Positions 1 to 9,097 of a stretch of 64,000 nt of DNA are shown here, one piece after another. Source of the DNA: Candidatus Altimarinota bacterium (GTDB lineage: Bacteria; Patescibacteriota; Gracilibacteria; UBA4473); NCBI GenBank assembly GCA_021734785.1, contig JAIPIF010000002.1:156625-220624 (forward strand). Reading direction: 5' to 3'. Below the pieces are notes generated by a model. It saw only the letters and a program-made list of their open reading frames with translations, had not been told where the DNA came from and made no database searches. Position 1 is the stretch's first letter. The number at the start of each line of letters is the position of its first letter. The position numbers and the translations under genes were made by a program.

Positions 1-39
1 CCTTCAGGGCTTTCGTCAAGAGTGAGTTGGTATTTCTCC

Positions 40-537
40 TCAGGATTTTTTTCGCAGAAGCTCAAAATCTTCCAGCAGACTCTGAAGATCTTCTTCGTGT
101 TCGAGCTCGTCTTCAAAGATTTCCAGAATGATTCGGTACGTGACGGGATCGCCCTCTTTGGTCAGGGTGAGGAGTTTTTTGTACACGTCGATGGCACACT
201 GTTCTGCTTTGATATTTTGCCCCAGGATCGCCGCGACAAAATCATCCGAAGGAACTTCGTATCCACATTCCGTGTGATCATACCAGTCTTTTGGTTCCAA
301 GAGTGGCGTCCCTCCTAGCTGCAGAATACGCTCAGCAAGCATATCCGCGTGTCGGAGCTCTTCGGTGGCGTGTTCGAGCAATTCGCCAATCACCGCTTCT
401 TTCATGGGGCCTTTGACGACTTTGGCACCAATCCAGTACTGATAATAGGCAAGCCATTCATCGGCGAAGGCTTTGTTTAAAAGTTCCAGAAGTTTATCGA
501 CATCCATGTCGAGGGTTTCGATGGCTTTGGTTCCCAT
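40..537 (-). CDS. Ferritin-like di-iron protein (bacterioferritin/Dps-like)
   Basis: This 165-residue protein is predicted to be an all-helical four-helix bundle that binds a di-iron centre, for iron storage or oxidant protection in the cytoplasm. The expected ligands are visible: Glu27 in an ADEW context on helix 1, an EExxH pair at residues 59-63 on helix 2, Glu112 on helix 3 and an ExxH at residues 144-147 on helix 4. The length matches bacterioferritin-type or free ferritin-like domains. ATG at 537 is the only sensible start. The gene stands alone, followed on the same strand by the GH3-like gene. Whether it forms a 12-mer or 24-mer, or binds haem, cannot be told from sequence. Confidence 0.85.
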   Translation of the reverse strand: MGTKAIETLDMDVDKLLELLNKAFADEWLAYYQYWIGAKVVKGPMKEAVIGELLEHATEELRHADMLAERILQLGGTPLLEPKDWYDHTECGYEVPSDDFVAAILGQNIKAEQCAIDVYKKLLTLTKEGDPVTYRIILEIFEDELEHEEDLQSLLEDFELLRKKS

Positions 538-613
538 GAGAAATGAGGGTTAAGAAGAGAGCGTTTTTACCCTAGATTTCCCGTGTGGAAAATCAAGAGA
601 ATTTTGAGCGTTT

Positions 614-2299
614 TTAGACTTCTCTCGCCACAGACTGCAGTGTCTGAATAAAATTTCCTCCCGGATCGATCCGTGGAACTTTGTTTTGCCCGCCCTCTTT
701 TCCCAGGCGTTTCATTGTTTGGGTAAAAACACCCGAGGGAACGAGCTGAATTTCTGGCATCCCCAGCGCATTTACCCGTCGGTTGTCGCCGTATTTTGAA
801 TTCACTTCTCCGAGAATTTCATCGTACTGGCGTGTGAGGGCTTCCCGGTTTTCTGAAGCGGTTTTTTCCACTTCCAGCACAAGAAGGTGTCGAGGAGAAT
901 TATTTTCTCCTTTTTCCGCGTACGTGATGCAGTACTCACCAGTGAGAACGGGGAATTTTTGTTTCAACGCAGCAATGGCCTGATCCATGTCGCCCTCGCG
1001 GAGTTGTTCATCGGCAGCACTCAGCTCATGATTGACACGTCCAGTGATCGAAAACGTCAGCCTGTCCGAATCATGAATTTGTATCACATCGCCCACCACA
1101 CAGCGGGGAAATGCAGGAGCGGTAGTGACCAACACATACTCTTGATCCGCTTCCGCGTCCCAGCAGGGGCGAATGCTTTCTTTCAAACAACGCTCGTCGC
1201 CCGAGGCCTGAAATTGGCGAAAATCTTTCACCGGAATGAGCTCATGCAGGATGCCGTGCTGCGTGAAAAGTTGCATTTCCCCCTGGCCCACGTCGGCGCC
1301 AAAGTATCCCTCAGACGCGGTGTAGGTCTCACGAAAATCGGCGTCGGGAAACCATTCCTCAAACAGCTCTCGGTACGGTCCAAATGGCGTGCCGCCATGA
1401 AAAAAGACTTTCAAATTTGGCCAGATCTCGCGCGGAGTTTTTCCCGGCTCCTGTCGCAGGATTCGTTTGACAAGCTCGGCGTGCCATTTGGGGATCCCCG
1501 CCAGCCCGGTGATATTTTTGTTTTTTGTCTTTTCTGCGATTTGATCGAGCTTTTTTTGCGGGTCTGATTCACCCAAAATTTCCATTTTGAGTGGTACCAT
1601 TTGGGCAGCGAGAGGAGAAGCAGAAAGCGTCAGGTGCGAGATGTCCCCGAGCGTTCGGATGCCGCCCGGGAGTTCTTTTTTTGTCCCCCCAAAAGCAAGA
1701 TGTGCTCCGTCCAGCGCGGAGGGGCCTTTTTGTGCCACGAAATGTCGGAGCGTTGTCGCCGCAGCGTGATGATGATTTTTTATCGCTTCATCGGGGACGG
1801 GAATTATTTTTTTCCCTCCGGTGGTGCCAGCGGTTTGGGCCCAGTGTTTGATGGGATGGTTCCATAAAATGCTCTCTTTTGGATGGTCAAAGGTTTTTTG
1901 AATTTCTTTTGAAAGCGTGTGAGGGTAGTCTGGAGCGAGTTTTTCATCGTACAAAAACACGGGTATTTTTTCTCGCCATTTTTCATAACAAAGCGTTGAA
2001 TCCCGGAGATCATGTTTTTCGGCAAAAGCCGTGCCCGCAAATCCCTGGCCAAGGGTTTTGAGTTGTTTGTCCTGTGCGCACTCAATGTTTTCTCTTCCCT
2101 GTGGCAATCGCTCGTAGCTGGCGGTGGAGATCTTTGCTTCGCCCCAGGCCAGGAGTTGAAACAGCTTTCTCACACCATCTTCTTGGCCTTCTTTTTTATC
2201 AGGATTACGAACCGCCAGACGACAGAGTTTTTCTGAGAAAAAGGATTTCATCGACTCGGATTTTTGCGGAGAGAAGTTTTGTTGCGGAGAGTCTGACAT
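614..2299 (-). CDS. GH3-family acyl-adenylase (auxin-responsive GH3-like)
   Basis: The 561-residue product resembles the GH3 branch of the adenylate-forming (ANL) superfamily, whose plant members conjugate amino acids to carboxylic acids such as auxin or jasmonate. The ATP-binding P-loop-like motif TAGTTGGKKIIPV lies at residues 156-168. A second adenylate-binding motif, YTASEGYFG, is at residues 326-334. A GGTPFGPYR-like segment sits just before it. Length matches bacterial GH3 homologues. Bacterial substrates are unknown, so no reaction beyond adenylation and acyl transfer is assigned. ATG at 2299 is taken as the start; Met17 is an alternative. It lies alone between the ferritin-like gene and the divergent typA. 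Confidence 0.82.
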   Translation of the reverse strand: MSDSPQQNFSPQKSESMKSFFSEKLCRLAVRNPDKKEGQEDGVRKLFQLLAWGEAKISTASYERLPQGRENIECAQDKQLKTLGQGFAGTAFAEKHDLRDSTLCYEKWREKIPVFLYDEKLAPDYPHTLSKEIQKTFDHPKESILWNHPIKHWAQTAGTTGGKKIIPVPDEAIKNHHHAAATTLRHFVAQKGPSALDGAHLAFGGTKKELPGGIRTLGDISHLTLSASPLAAQMVPLKMEILGESDPQKKLDQIAEKTKNKNITGLAGIPKWHAELVKRILRQEPGKTPREIWPNLKVFFHGGTPFGPYRELFEEWFPDADFRETYTASEGYFGADVGQGEMQLFTQHGILHELIPVKDFRQFQASGDERCLKESIRPCWDAEADQEYVLVTTAPAFPRCVVGDVIQIHDSDRLTFSITGRVNHELSAADEQLREGDMDQAIAALKQKFPVLTGEYCITYAEKGENNSPRHLLVLEVEKTASENREALTRQYDEILGEVNSKYGDNRRVNALGMPEIQLVPSGVFTQTMKRLGKEGGQNKVPRIDPGGNFIQTLQSVAREV

Positions 2300-2411
2300 G
2301 TCCGATAGGATGAGTCTACGGAATTACAGGAAATATTTACCATAAAAGAAGAGAAAGTCAAAAGCTGGTGCTGATTTGTCCGTTTCTGCGGATCATTCTT
2401 CTTTTTTCTTT

Positions 2412-2439
2412 TTGACTTCCGCCGCCAACCGACTACAAC
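2412..2439 (+). promoter_or_regulatory. typA promoter
   Basis: TTGACT at 2412-2417 and TACAAC at 2434-2439 are separated by 16 bp. Transcription would start near 2446, giving a leader of roughly 17 nt before the typA ATG. Confidence 0.6.
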
Positions 2440-2462
2440 TGCGTGGATTTTTTCTCTCCAAA

Positions 2463-4250
2463 ATGCAGATTCGAAATATTGCGATTATCGCGCACGTTGA
2501 TCACGGAAAAACAACCCTGATGGATGCCCTACTCAAGGCGGGTGGTGCCTTTGCCGCGCATGAAAAAATCGAAACCTGTGTGATGGACTCCAATGATCAG
2601 GAGCGAGAGCGTGGCATTACGATTTATGCAAAGAATGCCGCCATCGAATACAAAAATACGAAAATTAATTTAGTCGATACGCCTGGACATGCGGACTTTG
2701 GATCAGAAGTAGAACGGGTGCTCAAGACGGTCGACGTGACGGTTTTGGTGGTGGATGCCCACGAAGGGCCGATGCCACAGACAAAATTTGTCCTCAAAAA
2801 ATCACTGGAACAAAAGAAAAAGGTTTTGGTGGTGATCAATAAAATCGACAAGCCGGCCGCCCGTCCAGAGTGGGTCGTCGACCAGGTATTTGATCTCTTT
2901 GTAAAACTCGGGGCCACGGATGAGCAACTTGATTTTCCCTACCTGTACACAGTGGCTCGGGAGGGGATAGCGATTCGAAATCTGAACGATGAGCACAAAG
3001 ATATCACACCGCTGCTTGATTTTTTTCTCGAACACGTCCCCCCAGCAGCACAAAAAACAGAAGCGCCCTTTCGCATGCAACCGGCGACCCTAGCGTACGA
3101 TAATTTTTTGGGACGGGTGGCGGTGGGGCGAGTGCACGAAGGCACGATAAAAGTAAACCAGTCGGTTTGTGTTTTGACAGCAGAGGGCAAAAAACGTTCG
3201 GGAAAAATTTCGAAACTTTTTACCTTTCAGGGACTCCGTCGTGTCGAAGTGTCAGAAGTTTTTGCTGGCGATCTGGTGGCGGTAGCCGGGATTTTGGATA
3301 TTTTTGTTGGGGAAACAATTGCCGCTTCCCCCGATGTCAAACCCCTGCCGGCGATTGAGGTCGATCCGCCATCGTTGGCGATGTATTTTTTGGTCAACGA
3401 CTCACCATTTGCAGGGCGCGAGGGAAAGTTTGTCACCGGTCGACAGATCCGTGATCGGCTGGAAAAAGAACTCGAAACGAATGTCGGTTTGCGCATCGAA
3501 TTTGGAGACGATCGGATGAAGGTTTTGGGCCGCGGAGAAATGCATTTGGCAGTCCTGATCGAGACCATGCGCCGCGAGGGATTTGAGCTCCAGGTTTCAC
3601 AGCCAGAAGTTTTGGTGCGGGATATTGACGGAGTCGTACATGAGCCCATGGAAAATGTAGTGATCACGGTTCCAGAAGGAATTTCAGGAAAGATTGTGGA
3701 AATGTTTTCCCGTCGAAAAGGAGACATGACAAACCTGGTGACCGAAAACGGGATGACGCTGCTGGAATTTACAATTCCGGCACGAGGACTGCTGGGAATT
3801 CGCTCTTCTTTCATTATTTTGACAAAGGGCGAAGGGACACTGTACAGCTCGTTTTCGCACATGGGACCACATGTGGGTCCGATCGAAAAACGACAGGTGG
3901 GGTCTTTGATTTCTGGCGAAACGGGAGAAACGACCGCCTATTCTCTTTGGAAATTGCAGGAGCGAGGTCCCCTTTTTGTCGGCCCTGCTGTCAAAATTTA
4001 TGAAGGCATGATCATCGGTGAACACAATCAGGGGAGCGATTTGACCGTGAACCCGATAAAAGGAAAGCAGCTGACAAATGTCCGCTCCTCTGGCGCAGAC
4101 GATGCGATCAACCTCGTCCCTCCGATCCAGATGACGCTGGAAAAAGCAATCGAATACATCAAGCAAGATGAATACGTCGAGGTGACTCCCCAAAACATAC
4201 GACTGCGAAAAAAACAGCTCAAAGAGCTCGAGAGAAAACGAAATCGATAG
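2463..4250 (+). CDS. typA: Translational GTPase TypA/BipA
   Basis: TypA is a ribosome-associated elongation-factor-like GTPase that supports 50S assembly and stress adaptation. The start at 2463 gives 595 residues, matching the family. The GTPase domain opens with [18 protein letters not shown] (P-loop at residues 9-17), followed by RERGITI (switch I), DTPGHADF (switch II) and NKIDKP. A beta-barrel domain II and the TypA-specific C-terminal domain follow. An in-frame upstream extension exists but runs through the promoter, so it is not translated. The PIF1-like helicase gene follows on the same strand after 48 bp with its own -10 box. Confidence 0.97.
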   Translation: MQIRNIAIIAHVDHGKTTLMDALLKAGGAFAAHEKIETCVMDSNDQERERGITIYAKNAAIEYKNTKINLVDTPGHADFGSEVERVLKTVDVTVLVVDAHEGPMPQTKFVLKKSLEQKKKVLVVINKIDKPAARPEWVVDQVFDLFVKLGATDEQLDFPYLYTVAREGIAIRNLNDEHKDITPLLDFFLEHVPPAAQKTEAPFRMQPATLAYDNFLGRVAVGRVHEGTIKVNQSVCVLTAEGKKRSGKISKLFTFQGLRRVEVSEVFAGDLVAVAGILDIFVGETIAASPDVKPLPAIEVDPPSLAMYFLVNDSPFAGREGKFVTGRQIRDRLEKELETNVGLRIEFGDDRMKVLGRGEMHLAVLIETMRREGFELQVSQPEVLVRDIDGVVHEPMENVVITVPEGISGKIVEMFSRRKGDMTNLVTENGMTLLEFTIPARGLLGIRSSFIILTKGEGTLYSSFSHMGPHVGPIEKRQVGSLISGETGETTAYSLWKLQERGPLFVGPAVKIYEGMIIGEHNQGSDLTVNPIKGKQLTNVRSSGADDAINLVPPIQMTLEKAIEYIKQDEYVEVTPQNIRLRKKQLKELERKRNR

Positions 4251-4298
4251 GAAGTTGAAACAGTAGAACTTCCCAGGTATTTCGCTACACTGCGCAGG

Positions 4299-5621
4299 AT
4301 GTCCTTTGCATTTTCTCCCGAAGCCCAGCGCGTGATTGAGCGGATCAAAAATCCAGACAAGCATTTTTTTATCACGGGAAAAGCCGGGACCGGAAAATCG
4401 ACACTCCTGGAACACATACGAAAAAATGCCAACAAAAAAATGGTGGTGCTCGCTCCCACCGGCGTAGCGGCGATCAATGTGCACGGAGAGACGATTCATT
4501 CTTTTTTCAAACTCAAACCGGGGTTTGAGCTGGAGGAAGCGAAAAATATGCGACTGGACGAAAAAAAACGAAAAAAATATCACAGCCTGAAAACGATTTT
4601 GATCGATGAAATCTCAATGGTTCGGGCGGATATTTTGGACGCGGTGGATGTGTTTCTCCGGCGGGCTCGTCAGAGTGATGAGCCTTTTGGAGGGGTGCAG
4701 ATGATTTTTTTTGGAGACCTGTTTCAGTTGCCGCCAGTAGTCCGAGCGACGGATCGGGCCAAATTTTATTCAGAGTATGCTTCGCCGTATTTTTTCTCTG
4801 CGAATGTTTTTCAGGTGCGGAATCTGCTGACGGAGCCGTTCCAAATCGAGCGAATCGAGCTGAACGAAATGTACCGGCAGACCGATGCGCAATTTATTGA
4901 GGTTCTCAATGCCGTCCGAGAAAATACCATGACCGAAGAACATTTGGATATTTTAAACGCGCGTGTGGACGAAAATTTCATCCCACCTGAGGATGAATCC
5001 TTTATTCATCTGGTGACGACAAACGCCATGGCGCATCAGATTAATATAAAAAAACTGGAGCAGATCCCCAAACCAGAAATTGAATTTGAAGCGACTACCA
5101 CGGGAAAAATTGCTCAAAATCTGCATCCAAATGATCCAAAAATTACCGTAAAAGTAGGAGCACAGGTGATGTTTCTCCAAAACGATGCCCAGCGTCGCTG
5201 GGTCAATGGAACCATCGGAGTGGTACAGGGCTGTGTCAATCGTCAAAACAAAGATACGGACAAAATGGAAACGGTTCTCCTGGTACAGATTCACGACGGC
5301 GATCTCGTCGAAGTCACAGAACATACCTGGGAAATCTCAAAATACGAATTCAATGGCGGAGTCTTTGAACGAAAACAAATCGGATCGTTTCGCCAAATGC
5401 CTCTAAAACTCGCGTGGGCAGTGACCATTCACAAAAGTCAGGGCAAGTCTTTTGATCGGGTTGTCATCGATCTCGGGTGGGGGAGTTTTGCGCATGGCCA
5501 AACCTATGTCGCCCTGAGCCGCTGTACGTCGCTGGAAGGAGTCGTCCTCAAAAAAACACTCAAGCCTTCAGACGTCATTGTGGATGCTTGTGTCTGGCAG
5601 TTTGCCAATGGCGAAATCTAG
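4299..5621 (+). CDS. PIF1/RecD-like SF1B DNA helicase
   Basis: This 440-residue AAA-type ATPase is a probable 5'-3' SF1B helicase acting on DNA during repair or replication. Walker A (GKAGTGKST, residues 27-35) and Walker B (ILIDEIS, around residue 100) are clear. FFGDLFQLPPV is the PIF1 motif III and TIHKSQGKSFDRVVID followed by YVALSRC are motifs V and VI. It is a bare helicase core without the N-terminal extension of RecD2. A TACACT -10 box ends 7 nt before ATG 4299, which suggests a leaderless mRNA, although no good -35 is visible. It is convergent with rhlE. Confidence 0.9.
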   Translation: MSFAFSPEAQRVIERIKNPDKHFFITGKAGTGKSTLLEHIRKNANKKMVVLAPTGVAAINVHGETIHSFFKLKPGFELEEAKNMRLDEKKRKKYHSLKTILIDEISMVRADILDAVDVFLRRARQSDEPFGGVQMIFFGDLFQLPPVVRATDRAKFYSEYASPYFFSANVFQVRNLLTEPFQIERIELNEMYRQTDAQFIEVLNAVRENTMTEEHLDILNARVDENFIPPEDESFIHLVTTNAMAHQINIKKLEQIPKPEIEFEATTTGKIAQNLHPNDPKITVKVGAQVMFLQNDAQRRWVNGTIGVVQGCVNRQNKDTDKMETVLLVQIHDGDLVEVTEHTWEISKYEFNGGVFERKQIGSFRQMPLKLAWAVTIHKSQGKSFDRVVIDLGWGSFAHGQTYVALSRCTSLEGVVLKKTLKPSDVIVDACVWQFANGEI

Positions 5622-5624
5622 AGA

Positions 5625-6854
5625 CTATCCTTTTCGCCGGTGCCAAATTTGCTTTTTCTGGGGTCTTCGTGCCCGATCCTGATTTCCCGACTTCTTTTTT
5701 TCCACTGCATCGAAGGGGGAGATGGAAAAAGGATGTCGGCGTTCGACAGGGATCTCTTTTTTGAGAAGTTTGTGAATATTTTTTACGTGCTTTTTTTCGT
5801 CCTGATCACAAAAAGAGAGTGCAATGCCTGTTTTTTCTGCTCGTCCGGTACGACCGATGCGATGCACATAGGCTTCTGGTTCATTTGGAATTTCAAAATT
5901 GATGACGTGAGAGAGTTCATCGATATCGATTCCTCGGGCAGCGATATCTGTGGCTACGAGGACTTTTGTTGATTTATTTTTGAAATTTTTCAGGGCCATC
6001 TGGCGGGCATTTTGCGATTTATTTCCATGGATGGCTTCGGCGTGAATGCCAGCATTTTTTATAAACCGAGCCACCTTGTCCGCACCATATTTTGTTCGAG
6101 TAAAGACCAACGCAGAGGGGATGTTTTCATTCTTGAGCATGTGGGTGAGCAGGGATTTTTTGTTAGCTTTGGCGACGTGGTACATTTTTTGCTCCACCGT
6201 TTCGGCAGCCGAAGAGACTGGCGAGACTTCGACGCGGACGGGGTTGGTCAAAAGAGAATTGGCCAGTGTCGTGATATCCGGTGGCATGGTAGCCGAAAAG
6301 AAAAGAGATTGTCGGCGGGGAGGCAGCTTGGCGACAATCTTTTTGATGTCATGAATAAATCCCATGTCCAGCATTCGATCCGCTTCGTCGAGGACAAAAA
6401 ATTTCAGATGTCGGAGGTCGACAATTCCCTGGTTCATCAGGTCGAGCAGCCGTCCGGGGGTGGCCACAAGGATATCAACCCCAGCCCGTATTTTTCGGAC
6501 CTGTGCGTGCTGTTTGACACCCCCAAAAACAACCGTATGACGGAGGCGAGATCCCTCACCGTAGGCCCCAAAACTCTCATCGATCTGGATGGCGAGTTCT
6601 CGTGTGGGAGTAATGACAAGTGTCTTGATCCCTGGGGGCCAGTTTCCAAGGGTTTGCTTTTCGTGCAAAATCTGCAAAATCGGAATGGCAAATGCGGCGG
6701 TTTTTCCCGTTCCGGTTTGAGCACATCCGAGCAGGTCTTTTCCCTGTAAAATCACGGGAATAGCTTTTTGCTGGATGGGAGTGGGGGCGGTATAGCCCTT
6801 GTTTTTGAGTGTCCGGAGAATCGGAGCGATGAGGTTGAGATCTTCAAATTTCAT
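5625..6854 (-). CDS. rhlE: DEAD-box RNA helicase, RhlE-like
   Basis: This ATP-dependent RNA helicase likely acts in ribosome assembly or RNA turnover. The Q motif (PTPIQQKAIP, around residue 25), motif I (AQTGTGKT, residues 45-52), motif Ia (PTRELA), DEAD at 156-159, SAT at 187-189 and motif VI (HRIGRTGR) are all present. The C-terminus is a short basic tail, typical of RhlE. ATG 6854 (MKFEDLNL) was chosen because the family begins with this FxxLxL element; a longer in-frame start at 6923 adds only non-conserved residues. Length is 409 residues. Confidence 0.93.
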   Translation of the reverse strand: MKFEDLNLIAPILRTLKNKGYTAPTPIQQKAIPVILQGKDLLGCAQTGTGKTAAFAIPILQILHEKQTLGNWPPGIKTLVITPTRELAIQIDESFGAYGEGSRLRHTVVFGGVKQHAQVRKIRAGVDILVATPGRLLDLMNQGIVDLRHLKFFVLDEADRMLDMGFIHDIKKIVAKLPPRRQSLFFSATMPPDITTLANSLLTNPVRVEVSPVSSAAETVEQKMYHVAKANKKSLLTHMLKNENIPSALVFTRTKYGADKVARFIKNAGIHAEAIHGNKSQNARQMALKNFKNKSTKVLVATDIAARGIDIDELSHVINFEIPNEPEAYVHRIGRTGRAEKTGIALSFCDQDEKKHVKNIHKLLKKEIPVERRHPFSISPFDAVEKKKSGNQDRARRPQKKQIWHRRKG

Positions 6855-7213
6855 AAGCGGGTCGATTGGCGCTGGAGAGTAGCGGGAGATTCCAAAAAAA
6901 GCGAATTCTTTTTTCCATTTCAAAAATCAAAAAATATACGGGCAGGAGGTGCCGGATGGGTCTCTTCTGTTTTCAAAAGAAAAGAAAAGAAACCCGACAG
7001 AGCCAGGGGTTTTCTTTGTGAGTGGCAGGCGCGGAAGGAATACTTCGGGCTTCGCCCTTCGTGACGTCGTCGCACAAAAAGAAAATGCCCTTCGGCAGGC
7101 TCAGGGCGCTTTCTTTTTTTAGTTCCTCGTATCGAACCCGGGTTCAATCCCTCCAAGTGCTTCGCACAATGTAAAAAAACGACTATGCCCGGTGGGCACA
7201 CTCGCTTTTTTAC
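6855..7213. other. Intergenic region between rhlE and tRNA-Trp
   Basis: No gene is supported here. It holds the rhlE upstream region, a 19-bp copy of the tRNA-Trp 3' end (listed separately), and two short inverted repeats (gggcttcgccc near 7047 and a gcccttcggcaggctcagggc element near 7085). A tRNA T-arm-like string near 7125-7165 has no matching tRNA body. Confidence 0.6.
7023..7041 (-). repeat. Partial copy of the tRNA-Trp 3' end
   Basis: Nineteen bases here are identical to 7214-7232, the CCA end, acceptor strand and part of the T stem of tRNA-Trp. The similarity stops abruptly at 7042. The two copies are direct repeats 191 bp apart. This is what an old tRNA-3'-end attachment-site duplication would leave, but no element genes lie between. 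Confidence 0.7.
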
Positions 7214-7287
7214 TGGCAGGCGCGGAAGGAATCGAACCCTCGTCCTCGGTTTTGGAGACCGATGTTCTGCCACTGAACTACGCGCCT
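7214..7287 (-). tRNA. tRNA-Trp(CCA)
   Basis: Read on the minus strand, the gene has the acceptor pair AGGCGCG/CGCGCCT, anticodon loop CTCCAAA with anticodon CCA, a T loop GTTCGATTC, discriminator G and an encoded CCA tail (7214-7216). Length with CCA is 74 nt. Confidence 0.96.
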
Positions 7288-7435
7288 GCGTCGGCGTTAG
7301 CCGGTGCACACTCCGCTCCGATTTATCGGAGCTTCGTTGTTGGCTACGCTTCCTTTTCCTCCTCCCGCCAAGGCGGGACTCGGAGTGGTTTTTTGGGCAA
7401 AGAACACGCCGGATTGTAGGTGTTTTGTGCGGGAA
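7288..7435. repeat. GTCG-type tRNA-flanking repeat (copy at tRNA-Trp)
   Basis: Directly beyond the tRNA the sequence begins gcgtcggcg and contains a hairpin (tccgatttatcgga), ttcctcctcc and the inverted repeat cccgccaaggcggg. These are the same components, in the same order on the plus strand, seen beside the other elongator tRNAs of this window. No coding sequence is supported. Confidence 0.5.
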
Positions 7436-7441
7436 ATCAAG

Positions 7442-7469
7442 TTGCAAAATTTTTTCTGGCTTGTAGACT
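7442..7469 (+). promoter_or_regulatory. Promoter of the SAM riboswitch transcript
   Basis: TTGCAA (7442-7447) and TAGACT (7464-7469) are 16 bp apart. The expected start near 7476 is a few bases before the riboswitch P1 stem at 7482. Confidence 0.55.
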
Positions 7470-7481
7470 GCTCCTGCAATT

Positions 7482-7571
7482 TTCATCGAGAGGTGGCGAG
7501 AGGTACAACTTTTTGACCCACCAGCAACCGCCCATCAGACAGGGAATGGTGCTCCACTTGTACGGGATGAA
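7482..7571 (+). promoter_or_regulatory. SAM-I (S-box) riboswitch aptamer
   Basis: The hallmark S-box elements occur in order. P1 is TTCATC (7482-7487) with GATGAA (7566-7571). GAGAGGTGG opens P2, and GGTGG (7492-7496) pairs with CCACC (7518-7522). The conserved AGCAACC follows P2. A CCC/GGG P3 leads into the AATGGTGCT-CC J3/4-P4 signature. An intrinsic-terminator hairpin follows 10 nt later. SAM binding would favour termination, reducing metK expression. The first ATG after the switch is the metK fragment at 7614, not the intact gene. Confidence 0.88.
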
Positions 7572-7580
7572 GTTCGATCG

Positions 7581-7604
7581 AAAGTTGCATCAGCAACTTT
7601 TTTT
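7581..7604 (+). terminator. Riboswitch expression-platform terminator
   Basis: AAAGTTGC, loop ATCA, GCAACTTT form a perfect 8-bp stem (7581-7600) running into a T tract. It lies immediately 3' of the SAM aptamer, as expected of a transcriptional S-box. Confidence 0.8.
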
Positions 7605-7613
7605 CTTCACACC

Positions 7614-7787
7614 ATGCAGACCTTTTTTTCCTCAGAATCAGTGACCGAAGGGCATCCGTCGTTGTCAATGACTTCATTACTTCGTTCCGCGGTGCGGAAC
7701 TGCGCTTATTGCGTCATCTCCTCCTCTCCCCAAAAAATCTTCGATTTTCCGGGGGCCCCAGTCTTATCTGGATTTATTGCTTTCTAA
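7614..7787 (+). pseudogene. Truncated metK 5' fragment downstream of the riboswitch
   Basis: The open frame starts [15 protein letters not shown], matching the first 15 residues of the intact metK 192 bp downstream except Lys2 to Gln. At DNA level the two copies differ at several synonymous third positions, so this is not a fresh tandem copy. Homology stops at 7657, where the sequence becomes CGTCGTTG followed by material like the tRNA-flanking repeats. The frame then runs through unrelated sequence to a TAA at 7785, giving 57 residues. It sits 10 nt after the riboswitch terminator, where metK would be expected. It is probably the broken original start, or possibly a translated leader. Confidence 0.8.
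7657..7770. repeat. GTCG-type repeat interrupting the metK fragment
   Basis: The segment begins CGTCGTTG and contains a GC hairpin (ttccgcggtgcggaa), catctcctcctctcccc, then an aaaatcttcgatttt hairpin and a G-run. Repeats next to tRNA-Met (56314 on) and tRNA-Thr (26391 on) show the same order. No gene is present. Confidence 0.5.
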
Positions 7788-7805
7788 ACATTTAACTTTT
7801 ACAAA

Positions 7806-8915
7806 ATGAAGACCTTTTTTTCGTCAGAGTCTGTAACCGAAGGACATCCAGATAAGGTGGCCGATCAGATTTCTGACGCGATTCTCGATGCCATTCTTGC
7901 CCAGGATCCAAAGGCCCGCGTGGCCTGTGAAGTGCTGGTGCACACGGGACTGATTTTTATCACGGGAGAGATCACGACGGACTGCTACGCGGATTTCAAA
8001 AAAATCGCCCGTGAAAAAGTGCTCGACATCGGGTACGATTCGGCGGATGTGTGCTTTGACGGTCGGACGTGCTCGGTGGTTTCTGCCATCGAGGAGCAGT
8101 CGCCCGACATTGCCCAGGGGGTGGACACCGGCGGTGCCGGAGATCAGGGACTCATGTTTGGGTATGCGTGCGAGGAGACTGATTCTCTCATGCCGCTGCC
8201 GATCACGCTTGCACACCAGCTGACCGATCGACTGACGGTTGTTCGAAAATCGGGAACACTGCCCTGGCTCCGTCCAGATGGAAAATCACAGGTGACGGTC
8301 GAATACTGTGGGGATCAGCCCAAACGTCTGGAGGCGGTGGTGCTCTCTGCGCAGCACGATCCCAACATTGCACTTACCGATCTCAAAAAAGAACTCACCC
8401 AGCACGTGATCAAGCCGGTCTGCGGCAAATGGCTGGACGACAAGACGATCCTCCACATCAACCCCACCGGACGGTTTGTCATCGGCGGGCCGCAGGGAGA
8501 CTGCGGGATGACCGGACGCAAAATCATCGTCGACACGTACGGCGGCTGGGGACGGCACGGGGGCGGTGCTTTCTCTGGCAAAGATCCCAGCAAAACCGAC
8601 CGATCCGGGGCGTACGCGGCGCGTTGGGTTGCCAAGAGTTTGGTGGCGTCTGGTCTCGCCAAAAAATGCGAGGTACAGCTGGCGTACGCCATCGGTGTGG
8701 CGGAGCCGGTGAGTGTGCACGTGGATAGTTTTGGCACCTCGAAACTTTCTCCATCGGAGCTCGAAAAACTTGTCCGCCAAAACTTTGATCTCACGCCAAG
8801 CGGCATCATCTCGGCACTCGACTTGCGTCGTCCCATTTACGCCGCGACGGCAGTGGGAGGGCATTTTGGACGGGAGGGATTTCCGTGGGAGCAGGTGCGG
8901 AAGATCGAAACTTGA
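7806..8915 (+). CDS. metK: S-adenosylmethionine synthetase
   Basis: MetK makes S-adenosylmethionine from methionine and ATP in the cytoplasm. The 369-residue product carries the N-terminal [19 protein letters not shown] motif with the catalytic His, [12 protein letters not shown], and the second signature [19 protein letters not shown]; the length is typical for the shorter bacterial forms. ATG 7806 aligns with the family start. The gene is 235 bp beyond the SAM riboswitch and is separated from it by the terminator and a truncated metK copy. Control is therefore probably by readthrough, or by an unseen promoter in 7770-7800. Confidence 0.98.
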   Translation: MKTFFSSESVTEGHPDKVADQISDAILDAILAQDPKARVACEVLVHTGLIFITGEITTDCYADFKKIAREKVLDIGYDSADVCFDGRTCSVVSAIEEQSPDIAQGVDTGGAGDQGLMFGYACEETDSLMPLPITLAHQLTDRLTVVRKSGTLPWLRPDGKSQVTVEYCGDQPKRLEAVVLSAQHDPNIALTDLKKELTQHVIKPVCGKWLDDKTILHINPTGRFVIGGPQGDCGMTGRKIIVDTYGGWGRHGGGAFSGKDPSKTDRSGAYAARWVAKSLVASGLAKKCEVQLAYAIGVAEPVSVHVDSFGTSKLSPSELEKLVRQNFDLTPSGIISALDLRRPIYAATAVGGHFGREGFPWEQVRKIET

Positions 8916-9097
8916 CATTTTCCGTGAAATCATCTAAAAATACCCCGTGCCGAGCGGCCTCCGTTTCGGAGCCTCTCTGCCGTTCTTTTGCATCACGAGT
9001 CTCGCATTTTTGTGAGTCCGATTCTCCGGTTTGTCACAGCAGACCCGAGGCGCGGATTCACAAAATATTTTTTAAACTAAAAAAGAAAGGAATAAAA
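8916..9097. other. Spacer after metK
   Basis: No gene or convincing terminator is visible in these 182 bp. Base composition falls sharply towards the following small gene. Confidence 0.5.

Noticed and set aside
3684..4583. Long antisense frame over typA and the helicase start
   Set aside because: It overlaps two well-supported genes and crosses their boundary, so it is a codon-bias shadow.
7120..7170. A second, degenerate tRNA (T-arm-like sequence)
   Set aside because: Only a T-arm-like string is visible; no acceptor, D arm or anticodon arm can be folded around it.
7777..7805. TTGCTT/TACAAA promoter directly before metK
   Set aside because: The -10-like box touches the ATG, so transcription would begin inside the gene. 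It may be chance in AT-rich DNA.
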